A stretch of DNA of 64,000 nt from Turbatrix aceti (taxonomy: Eukaryota > Nematoda > Chromadorea > Rhabditida > Panagrolaimidae): positions 12,211,057 to 12,275,056 of the forward strand of contig OZ017767.1 of assembly GCA_963969345.1 (NCBI GenBank), read 5' to 3'. A program made the position numbers and the translations under genes. Below are positions 45,324-58,769 of the stretch, one piece after another. The first letter of the stretch is position 1; each line of letters begins with the position of its first letter. The notes below the pieces were generated by a model, which saw only the letters and a list, made by a program, of their open reading frames with translations, had not been told where the DNA came from and made no database searches.

Positions 45324-46109
45324 AAGAGCTTTTTTCAAACTGATTTCGAGTAGCTTTTCAACCAGTTAACAACCCAAATAAGTCTATTTACTATCAATTT
45401 ATTTCGATTAAGGCTTAGTTGAATGATAGTTTTAGTTGAATGAAAATTTTGAATGAAAATTTTACTAAAGGCTGTTTACAAGTTTTTTTACTTTGTGAAC
45501 TGAATGGACTACACCTACTACTTTACCTACTCGGGAACTCTCCCGGAAGTTCTTTTTGTAGCGCGTGATAATGGAATAATGTCAAATAAATTGAAGTAAA
45601 TCATTAAACAAGGAAATGATTGTGAATGAATACCAGAAACAAAAAAAAAAGAAAACAGATGGATAAACTTGTGGTTCAAATCTACCAACATGTTTTTCCT
45701 CGTCCCGCCGCCGATGGCAGGGTTTTTATTATCCAAGTAGTTTTTTTGTTTAATAAACAAAAGATGTCGTTTTGATAATTTTTTTTGAAAACAAAATTGG
45801 AAAATTATAATGCAGTTTGATGCATGCTCAGTGAACAATCTCCGGAGAAAATCGATCATCTCAAAAAATAAATATTGCTATCTTTGCTTTGTCTGCTGCA
45901 AAGTTGAAGTACAAAGATCGCCAACAAAAAACAGATATTTTCAAAAAAGCGGGAAAAGGAGTCAAAAACAACCGCTCCTTCCTACCCTTCGTGCCCTCAC
46001 CTCATCTCCTACCGCAAAACACGATAACAAACAACGTATGTGCATAAAAGACCGGCCAGTCGCCTGTTAACCCGGCATTCGTCGTGATTTTCTGTCGCTG
46101 TCATCAATC
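45324..46109. other. intergenic, 5' flank of the secreted protein gene
   Basis: AT-rich, becoming balanced near the ATG. No TATA box clearly positioned; no other gene. Confidence 0.4.
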
Positions 46110-47046
46110 ATGTCAGGTTGTCTTCGTGTTGTCCTCCGCGTTGTCGTCGTCACTATCCTCTTCTACCTCATCCCGTTGTCATCCGCCTGCAATGCTGCCA
46201 ATTCGGGCGTACAAAATGCCATCCTTCAGGCGCAGGCCAGATATCCTCAAAGTAGGTTTTTTATGAAAACATTGGGGGTTAATGGCATCATTTTTTAAGT
46301 ATGTTTTATCTCAAATCATTGCTGATTGATTTTTTTGAAACAGCTGTGATTAACTCAAAAATGGGCAATGAAATTTTTTTTCGCATCAAATAGTAGAACA
46401 GTTTTATGAATTTTCAAAAACTGAATTCCGAAGTCTGCAATTTTTTTCTAAATTATCAGACATCAGCTTCCCGGTTTACCCTCTCAATCCCCCGTCCGTT
46501 TCAGAGTGCATGCACTGTCCCATCCTGAACTACGGCTGCGACCCCCACTCCCTGTCTACAGGTTTCACGTGCGGAAAATCGGACCTCTTCTACGAGATGA
46601 TCTACCGCGGAGTCCAGAACTGTGGGCAGGCCGTGTTGTACTGTTACGCAAGTCCTTCCCAGCAAGTCGGGTCCAACGTTTCCGTCGGGATTGAGCGATT
46701 CACCTATGTTCGGTCTTCTACGTCCAGCTCCAAAATATTTGCTCCGCTCGCAGCTGACGCCGCCGAGGAAAACGTTTTCTACGTCGACGGCTCCGGTGAC
46801 TGCGGAGAGCTTGCGGCCGACGCGCCGATCTACTGCGACGAAAGCACCGAAACGACTACTCCGATCTCGCAGGACGTCCCTGTCGGTGGATCACCATACA
46901 TCTACCTCCTCCAGTCCAAGCCCGAACGCCTCATCGTCATCACGCTCAACTGCAACGACGACGCCCAGTGGGAAGCAGCCGACACCGCGGGAAACACCCT
47001 CGCAGGCTTTGATCAACTCTACTGCCTCAACGGACCTGTCTACTAA
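46110..47046 (+). CDS. secreted cysteine-containing protein, unidentified family
   Basis: Exons 46110-46251 and 46505-47046 (intron phase 1) give 227 residues. A long basic-hydrophobic signal (MSGCLRVVLRVVVVTILFYL) leads to CNAANSGVQNAI. The mature part has paired Cys motifs (CMHCPILNYGCD, TGFTCGKSDL, GVQNCGQAVLYCY, GDCGEL, PIYCDE, LNCNDD, YCLNGPVY). Two weakly similar halves are separated by a Ser/Thr/Ala stretch. The spacing recalls nematode secreted Cys domains, but I do not recognise a named family. Codon usage is GC-rich at third positions, like the collagen nearby, suggesting high expression. No transmembrane segment beyond the signal. Confidence 0.78.
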
Positions 47047-47264
47047 ACTCACCTTGTATTCATTTTTATTACGTTGTACAGTTATGTTTGTTACACTATT
47101 TGAGGAACACAAATGAATAGAACTTACCTGAAAGTCTTGATGCCCATCTGAGCAGGAATATAAACACTTTGTCTGAAATCATGGCGATCTTTCAACGCCG
47201 TGCGTTCGCGCTTTTTTGCTGATTTTTTTTATTTACCCCAATTTCCCCTTTTTTCTACGGAAAA

Positions 47265-47693
47265 ATGTCTGACTGTTTTTTCTACACAAAATTTCGTCGC
47301 TGCAAAGACTCGAAATGCCGTAACCACCACGTCGCCTCCGAGATGCGTGTACGCAACTGCCAGTGGTACGAGCGTGGCTTCTGTCCCCTCGGTCCGGCCT
47401 GCAAGCAGTTCCATCGCCGGCGTTTCTTCTGCTGGGCCTACTTCTGCGGCTTCTGTCTGCATGTACCTGAATGCAAGGATTTTTATCAGGTGAGCATGGC
47501 TTTTGCTTCCAGACAACCCGGTATCCCGAAGAAGCCGTGCTACATCTGTCACCGATGGGATCACGGATCGGCTGATTGTTGGCGTCTTATTGCCCGCGGG
47601 CCCAGGGCTCGTCTGGCTGATGTCGTCTGCTTCCAGTGCCGGTCCAAGGGTCACTTTTCGAAGAACTGCCCAGCGAAGAGACAACTTGGTTAA
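47265..47693 (+). CDS. CPSF30-like zinc-finger protein, intronless and shortened
   Basis: Single exon, 142 residues. Order of motifs: CCCH-like finger CFFYTKFRRCKDSKCRNHH; canonical CCCH finger CQWYERGFCPLGPACKQFH; third finger CWAYFCGFCLHVPECKDFY, with Tyr replacing the final His. Then come two CCHC zinc knuckles, CYICHRWDHGSADC and CFQCRSKGHFSKNC. This matches fingers 3-5 plus zinc knuckles of CPSF30/CPSF4, the polyadenylation-signal-binding subunit of the cleavage and polyadenylation factor. Fingers 1 and 2 are absent, and no upstream exon with CCCH residues was seen between 47047 and 47264. It may be a partial retrocopy or a specialised paralogue. The frame is intact, implying selection. 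Confidence 0.85.
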   Translation: MSDCFFYTKFRRCKDSKCRNHHVASEMRVRNCQWYERGFCPLGPACKQFHRRRFFCWAYFCGFCLHVPECKDFYQVSMAFASRQPGIPKKPCYICHRWDHGSADCWRLIARGPRARLADVVCFQCRSKGHFSKNCPAKRQLG

Positions 47694-48069
47694 TTTTTTT
47701 TTGGATTTTGTTAAATTTACGATGTTAAAATTTTTAATTTTTGAACTATGTCATTGCAGCATTTGTTGATTTCTCAGTTTCGTTTGCATTCACTCATATA
47801 TGAGTTATTATAATAATTTATTATAATAAATTTGTGTTTACATTCGTAGGTTATACAGTTTTTTTCATGAAACTTTTTTGTCAAGTGCATTTTTTTGCGC
47901 TAAGAGTTAATTTACAGTAATGTCATCTCTCAGTGACGCCACAGTTTGATAACGATAATTTATTGAAGCATACTTGCAAGATTACTCAACGTGTCATTTG
48001 GATCTTGTTGTGCAGACGTGAATGACCAAGCATAACGCTCCAAGTAGGGTACGTAGAGTGGCTTGGTGC
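47694..48069. other. convergent intergenic region
   Basis: 376 bp, AT-rich, between the CPSF30-like and collagen stops. Probable 3' UTRs; nothing else seen. Confidence 0.5.
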
Positions 48070-49128
48070 TTAGAGTCGTCGACGGTATCCGCCGGCGGGA
48101 GCAGCAGCAGCGACACCCTGGTTGCGCTTGGGGCACTCGCAGTATTCGCTGTCTTGGCCGGGTTCTCCGGCTTCGCCTTCTTCGCCGGGTTCGCCGTTGG
48201 CGCCGTTTTCGCCGTTCTGTCCGGGAGCTCCGCGCTCGCCTTCAAGGCCTGCGATGCCGAGGGGTCCTTCTTCGCCGGGGGGTCCAGCGTCACCGACCTC
48301 ACCGGCGGGGCCGGGGTTACCAGGGAGACCTTTGAGTCCGATGGGGTGATCTGCATCGTCACCGGCAGTGCCTGTGGGGCCCTGTTCACCGGGCTGACCG
48401 ACGGGACCCTCGGGGCCAAGAGAGCCGGGGAAGCCGGGCTGACCGTCGCGGCCGGGAACACCGGGCTGGCCACGGGCACCACGCATACCGCGGGCTCCGG
48501 GACGGCCGGGGGGTCCGGGAGGACCAACTGGGCCGGCGGGGCAGGTGAAGCAGCCGTCGTACTGCTGGGTCTGGGCTTCTGCGTCTTCGGCGTCAACGCC
48601 AGGAAGACCATCGATACCGGGAATGCCTTCGGGACCATCGTGACCAGCTTCGCCCTTAGGGCCAGGGGGACCAGCGGGGCAGTTGTTCTCCACGGTGCCG
48701 CACGAGCACTTGCCGGGGCCGACTGGGGGCTGGGTGTTGGCGCCGGTGTTGAACTGAGGTGGCACGCCAACGGTTGGCTGGGGAGGGGCGGGGCCGAACG
48801 AAGAAGGCTGGTTCGGGTGGTTGGGGAAAGACGGGTGAGGAGGAGGGTTGCCGGGCTGGGGGCCACCGGGGTAGGCCGACTCCGAGGCGGGAGGGGGTAC
48901 TGCGCCGTAACCACCGTAGCCAGACTGACGGCGGTGACGGCTGGCAGCTCCCATACGAACCATATCGCGCCAGAGTTCGTCAGCTTCGACGCGGAAGACG
49001 TCGGCGGTGTCGCGGAGCTCGTCCTTGACGATCGAGATTTCGCTCTGGATGAGGTAGCTGAAGAAGAAGAGAGTGGCAATGCCGAAGGCCGAAGCCCCAA
49101 CGCCGGTGTATGCCGCTGCCTTGATCAT
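48070..49128 (-). CDS. cuticle collagen
   Basis: Single exon, 352 residues; a structural component secreted by the hypodermis into the cuticle. The N-terminus has a hydrophobic signal-anchor (residues about 15-27, [13 protein letters not shown]). The subtilisin-like cleavage site RHRR is at residues 64-67. A Pro-rich region follows, then Gly-X-Y blocks interrupted by Cys-containing linkers: [12 protein letters not shown] before the first block, [10 protein letters not shown] between blocks, and YCECPKRN after the last. The chain ends in a short Ala/Gly/Arg tail (GGYRRRL). The arrangement is typical of nematode col genes; subgroup not assigned. GC-rich codon use fits high expression. The opposite strand holds a long chance open frame produced by the Gly/Pro repeats. 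Confidence 0.95.
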   Translation of the reverse strand: MIKAAAYTGVGASAFGIATLFFFSYLIQSEISIVKDELRDTADVFRVEADELWRDMVRMGAASRHRRQSGYGGYGAVPPPASESAYPGGPQPGNPPPHPSFPNHPNQPSSFGPAPPQPTVGVPPQFNTGANTQPPVGPGKCSCGTVENNCPAGPPGPKGEAGHDGPEGIPGIDGLPGVDAEDAEAQTQQYDGCFTCPAGPVGPPGPPGRPGARGMRGARGQPGVPGRDGQPGFPGSLGPEGPVGQPGEQGPTGTAGDDADHPIGLKGLPGNPGPAGEVGDAGPPGEEGPLGIAGLEGERGAPGQNGENGANGEPGEEGEAGEPGQDSEYCECPKRNQGVAAAAPAGGYRRRL

Positions 49129-49168
49129 GTCGGAGACGGTGTGGTCGATTCAAATGACGAGGAAGGGG

Positions 49169-49176
49169 TTATATAG
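49169..49176 (-). promoter_or_regulatory. TATA box of the collagen gene
   Basis: CTATATAA on the minus strand 41-48 bp upstream of the ATG, implying a very short 5' UTR. Confidence 0.65.
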
Positions 49177-50628
49177 GGAGTCTGATCGAGAACGCAGCGG
49201 GGCGGGATTGTTTCGCGATTTCGCCTTAGGGTAAAAATTATTAAAATTTGAAGAACTGGGTAATGCGCTCAATTAAGTATCAGTTTTCTGAATTTTCAAT
49301 TATTAATTTTAAAACTGGTTTTTTGACAAAAAGATTGTTCACAAAATAAAATCATTTTTATCACAAAAACAATGTCATAGCAGGGCAGTCTAAAGGCATT
49401 TTTCGGCATCAAATATTCTTATTTATCAATGGTTTAAATTTGATATTTTAATATAATATCTATTTTATCTTATGTCTATGTATGTATGTCTATGTCCCTA
49501 GCGGTAAATAAATGAAATGAAATAAAAATCAATTTTATCTATATTTTTCGACCCATTTGCCGTTTTGAGTTTTATTTTCTGTTTTGTCCGCATGTTGCCA
49601 AATTCTCGGATATGATTCTTATTTTTTTGTTTTTTCCTCGGCGGAGAAAAAGAATGTGCGTCACGGATTGGAACACCGGCGGGCACAGCGCAAGATGCAC
49701 CATCCAGTGTGAAAATTAGAGCAACCTATCAACTTTATTCCACGAAAAATATCAACTTTGTCATATTTTCGTGGAATTCCGCAAGAAAATTCATAAGTGA
49801 AAATAATAATTCTTGATACAGACAAGACAGAATGAATGCAAACCGGTAATTTTTGCAACTTGTTATGGAGCAGCGCGCTCTTTCTTGATAAAATTTATAA
49901 GTTACTTCGAAATAGACAAAAAAACTTTTTTTCAGAAATTTAAAAATTCTTGCAAGTGGTGCTTTTTTTGCCTTTGATGCCAAAAAAACTATCAAAATCT
50001 GTTTATCGACAACCTTCGATGCTTGATTTTTTTAAATTCCAAGTTTGTGGCATAATTTGACCTTGGAATTTTTTGCATTTTTTTAGCGCTGTAAAAATTA
50101 GTCTCGTTGCATGAAACAGTAATTTTATCGATTCACAACATTTTGTGTCCACAATATAAGAATCAAAACATATCCCGCACGATAACAAAGGTATGTGTCC
50201 TTACTTAGTCGTCAGTTAAAAAAAAACCGTGTCTGTTCATCCTATTGTACATTACCAATGTATACAATTCAGAAACAAAAAAGAGCTTGTCATATGTGTA
50301 TGCAGTTTTGTCGTTGGCTTTTTTTGCGTTTATTTCATTTGAATTGTAGAAAAAGATACTGGAGAGCAGTGTTGCAATCTATTCATGTCGCCACTGTAAG
50401 TGAAAATTATGGGCTGGCCTCATCGAAACAAGCAGGAGAAGTTGTCGCTCCGTGCGGTCATTCCAACAAATTTTCCCGGCTAATCTACGACCCTAAAAAT
50501 TAATACATTCAAAACTTATTAGAAAATTGTTGAATTTGTGATTTATCCCACAGTGTTTTGTCAAAAAAAGCTAAATTTATATTTATATTTTGAAACGTTT
50601 TACTCCCCAAACTCCTCAAAACTTTACC
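49177..50628. other. intergenic between collagen and PI4K genes
   Basis: AT-rich collagen upstream region and PI4K 3' flank. Contains a family-C retroposon tail (49474-49524). No gene recognised. Confidence 0.45.
49474..49524 (+). repeat. dispersed repeat tail, family C
   Basis: TATGTCCCTAGCGGTAAATA then AATGAAATGAAATAAAA, the same tail as 41601-41686. Confidence 0.55.
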
Positions 50629-54734
<4,106 letters not shown>

Positions 54735-57448
54735 CGATTCGCGCGTCGTTGGAAGCAGTCAGCGGTTGTTGGAGCTGACTATAAAAAATATAACTGCGTT
54801 GATGATGTTGACGTTGTAGTAGCCGATCGGTGTGACTCGACGACATTGGGTGCGGGGGCCGGGGAGGGGGTGTGCGAGGGGATCCTTTTTCAATTCCTCT
54901 TTCCTCACTCGATGTGCTGTTAAAACACGATAACAATGACAATTGTGTAGCTCTTTTTCTGCTTAATGTATAATTTTCCGCCGTGATCTGCAATTTTAAC
55001 TTTTTTGGAAAGTCGAAAAAAACTAATATGTTTACTTCTTAGCTTTCATGAACAAATTGCAAACACTTATAACGTGATTTTCTGTTGCGATGTAGAAAAT
55101 GTTGGTTGTAGCGCGCGTAGATACAAAGTTAAGTGAAGTTGATAAATACTATACGCGTACAAAAAAATTGGGTTAGTGCTAGGGTCTAAAAAATGCACAA
55201 TTGAAAACGCTTCTTATATAATTTAAAAAAAAAATAATCAATGCACGCTATATAAATATTGGACAGTTTCAAAAAACACGCAAAATGCAAAAAGGTTTGA
55301 AAAATGGACAGAACGACAGTTCAGTGACGATCAAATTCAACGCCAAGCAAGGTATTGCATTTTGTTTGTTCGTACAGACGAACACATGCGATCGCATCCA
55401 CGAAAAGTTTGTTAGGTGTGTCATAGTTTGCGCACAGAAAACCATGCATGAAGACGTGAAGGCCTCCACCCCGCTTCACAAATTATGTTTCGCTAGAATG
55501 ACACATTTTCGTGAGCTAAACATTATCGTGCTTGTTAAAAAAAAACAACATAAACATCGCACAAATAGTGAACACCCGCACACATAGGCTTGACATCTAA
55601 CTCAAGTTTGTTTGACAAAATTGATTTCTATAATACCTTGATCTTTTTTTTTGTTTTTATTGGCGTCGCCAAGTGAACATGCGCAGTCGCGGTGAAATCA
55701 GCTTTAATGTACCTTTGAAGCAGATAAATCGCCAGATATCCCCCGATAGTTGTCGCAGAATTTGGTCGTCGCAAAAAAAATAGGAATCCCCAAAAGCAAA
55801 AGCATCAATTTCACTTCAAACTACTGAGTGCAGTTAACAGCAAAACACATGTGCAAATGCGACAAAAAAAACACATAAATCCTACAGGGTCAGTCAGCCA
55901 ACGCGTACTTACTTCTTTTCTTTACTCTTCTCATGTGTCAACTAACCAGTTAGCCAATCCATGAATAGATAAAAAAATATTCACGCCGTAGGATGCTGGA
56001 TGCACTGTGGAAATATTTAAAAACACCCTTCTGAGACTCACAAATGACAAATCTTTAATTCTCCGGAGAAAAAGAACCCAACACAAAAAAAGCAAAGGAT
56101 AGGGGTGGATGCAGATGACAATTCACTCGACACTGTGTCAGCGTAAGGGTTAAACACTTTTTTTGTCGTTAGATGTATACAATTGTAATTTACTGCTATG
56201 GGGAAAACAGATGGGGAAAATATCAAAATAGAATATGCAAGCATGGTTAGCTTTTTTAGGAGCGTTCGTGGGGAGCTTGTAAAAGTAATCTTCGAACATA
56301 AAACAGAATTCATTTAAAAACAATTGGTACGCACAAACAGCACGAAAAGGTTAAAAAAATAATAAGTTGGCAAAAAAAAGTGTAAAAAAATGAAGTTACG
56401 CACAACTTACTGCCATTTACCTTGATAGTCCAAGTCAATGAAGCTGGCGGCAAGAAATGAGTTTACCCTTCAGGCAATGACTAATATCGATTCACTCTCA
56501 AAAATCTATCAAAACGCTGTGTCCATAAAATCCTTAAAAAGCAAAAACAACTTTTTCGTTACTCAGCCACGTATACCACGACGCCTCATCAGTGATTTCT
56601 TTCTGCTGCGTCAGCTAAGCCAGACAAGACGTGAAGGCCTCCACCCCGCTTCAATAAAAATGTATCCCTAAGAAAGCGGACTCACATCCATTACAACAAC
56701 CTACACACACTCGTTTTAAAATTATTTCACACGCAATAAAAAGATTACACAGCTAACGAACCATATCAAAGAATCCCTGGTTTGAATGAAACAGACACGC
56801 AACAACATATGCGCACACAGAGCGACCAAAAAAAAGGACCAAATCCAATGACTGTGAATCATTCGTGACTGTCATCCTCGTCGATTGCCTGAGGGCGTGA
56901 AAGCTGCGAAGAGGAACGACTCGACTAATATATTTTACGTCGATAAATGTCATTAGTCAAAAAAGAAAAGCATGACCCAAACAACCCACTACCCTACATA
57001 ATCCATCAACACAAGTCTAGACCGTTTCATACTCCCGTAATTACGAAAACACAAAAAATAATACATGAATTAAAAGCGTGATAAAAAAACACACCTGATT
57101 AGTTCGTGGTGAAACGCATCAAAAAAGAGCCGAATAGTTGAACGTTACCAACGGCTGCGTGCGCACTGTGTCAAGATTCTCGTGGTGATCGTTTGTTTGG
57201 CAGGAAAGCGGAGAGAAGGGAGCGCGAGAGAGTCAGTCAGAGAATTCAGGCGAGAGATCACAAAAAGTAACGTTTGAAGTAATGAAGCAGAGATAGTATG
57301 GAAGTGAGAAACAGTGTTGCTTCAGTCGGTCGCACTTTGCCAATGGAGATTTCGTTTTTTTTTGTTGTTTTTGAAGGATCATTTGTATTTTTATTGTGGC
57401 AATTAGCTTATTAAACTTGGAATGATAAAATCAATGGGCTTATAAAAA
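54735..57448. other. intergenic with small dispersed repeats
   Basis: 55349-55420 starts AAGGTATTGCATTTTGTTTG, related to the palindrome at 37.2 kb. CGTGAAGGCCTCCACCCCGC occurs twice (near 55456 and 56629). No gene recognised. Confidence 0.45.
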
Positions 57449-58080
57449 ATATTTTATTTATTTATTTATTTCACCATTACTCAGTGGTTAGTTATCATTA
57501 GACCAGATGTTAGGAGGCACAAATGATGTCCACGTAGGTGTAAATGTCTCGATTCGTTTTGGTCGCGATTTCTTCTTCCCATCGTTGCTGTGGTCTGGTT
57601 TTCGTCTTGTTGAACACCGAGTTGAGCGAATCGACCCAGCGTAAAGTGGAGGGAGAGCTCGAAATCGTCCTCGATGTCCTTGAGGAGAAGTCCGGAGGAG
57701 ATAGGTCGCTGATCCCGCCATTTCTGTACCATCCACTGCGTCTTCTTGACGTTGACTTCCAGTCCGACGTCCTTGCAGATGATGGCCATATCCGACAGCA
57801 TTTCCTGAAGTTCTTCGCCAGTGTGGGAGAAAAGAACGACGTCGTCAGCGTTTTGCGAATGGCCTCTTCAAAATCCGTCAGCAGTGAGCGTGCGTTGATG
57901 GTAGCGACGCTGAGCCGGAATCTAGACATTTTTTTTAGCCTACGTTTGACAGGGTGGCCAGCCCGGGTGTCAAACGGCGCTTTCAATTCTCACACTTGCG
58001 CTGCTTCCCGAATGCGATCGCGAGCGCAAGCTGCTGTCGCGGACAGGAGAGGCGGAATAAATCCGACCGTCCGCTAGGCG
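57449..58080 (-). mobile_element. internally deleted non-LTR retrotransposon (LINE family A)
   Basis: Minus-oriented. The 5' part encodes SRFRLSVATINARSLL, the start of an apurinic-type endonuclease. Shortly after, in another frame, comes NADDVVLFSHTGEELQEMLS...GLEVNVKKTQWM, the (F/Y)ADD catalytic-motif region of reverse transcriptase. Then follow RPQQRWEEEIATKTN (typical LINE C-terminal segment), the conserved 3' end and the (AAAT)n tail at 57449-57476. Most of the endonuclease and reverse transcriptase is missing and the frames are disrupted. It is the longest copy of family A in the window and identifies the shorter tails as LINE ends. Confidence 0.8.
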
Positions 58081-58757
58081 TGCAAGAATGAAGACTGATA
58101 AAAAAAAAAAAAATATATATCTGTTTTAATATTTTTCACCTCTTGACATCGACCGACGCAGTTTTTTTTTTCATACATAAAAACTTCCTCAAAAGGCTTG
58201 AAAATCGAATTGTCTGCAAGCGTACAAAAAAAATCGAACTACAGTGAAAGACAGCGCTAAAAGTAGAGCATACAGAGAAAAAAGAACCTCAAAAGGTCAA
58301 CACATGCCAACCCATTCGACACAGTTTGCCAAGCCAAATCTATTGCATTGTTTGCAGCTCTGCGAAAAAAAGAAGGAAAACGAACGTTGTGCTTGCTTGG
58401 TTTTTTTAGTTTGACCATGATGCAGTTTTTTTTATTTTCATAAAAATTCGTGCACGTATCACAGTTAATTTTCGACATTCCATGAATTGCACGCTGGAAT
58501 GCGTTGGGTTTCCCAGTTTTTCCCGTTTTTATTAGCTTTTCATATTTTCCCATTTGTATTGTTGTCGCTTGGCAACAATGTTTTTTCGGATAACTGTTTG
58601 TAGGGTTTCCGTATAGACAACGTAAACAATTTTGGCGCGAAAAGATATCTCTGGCTTCCACGTGACTGCCTGCACTGCACGTTCGCGTATTTGTTGTTTT
58701 GTTTTTTCCTCTGATTAATGTTTTCTCCTCTGATTAACACTACAACAAACGTTTTTT
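58081..58757. other. intergenic, 5' flank of ntl-3
   Basis: A 134-codon minus frame (58257-58661) begins with GTG and has only scattered Cys; not accepted as a gene. No other feature. Confidence 0.4.
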
Positions 58758-58761
58758 TAGT
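58758..58761 (+). promoter_or_regulatory. probable splice-leader acceptor of ntl-3
   Basis: GTTTTTTTAG lies about nine bases before the ATG with no plausible upstream coding exon, the usual arrangement of a nematode trans-splice site. Confidence 0.5.
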
Positions 58762-58769
58762 CGGCTGAC

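Noticed and set aside
48022..49176. 384-codon plus-strand open frame opposite the collagen gene
   Set aside because: It is the complement of Gly-X-Y repeat codons, with no domain, no promoter and composition dictated by the collagen.
58257..58661. 134-codon minus-strand frame with Cys pairs upstream of ntl-3
   Set aside because: It starts with GTG, AT-rich and Lys/Asn/Phe-rich, without conserved spacing; not credible as a eukaryotic gene.
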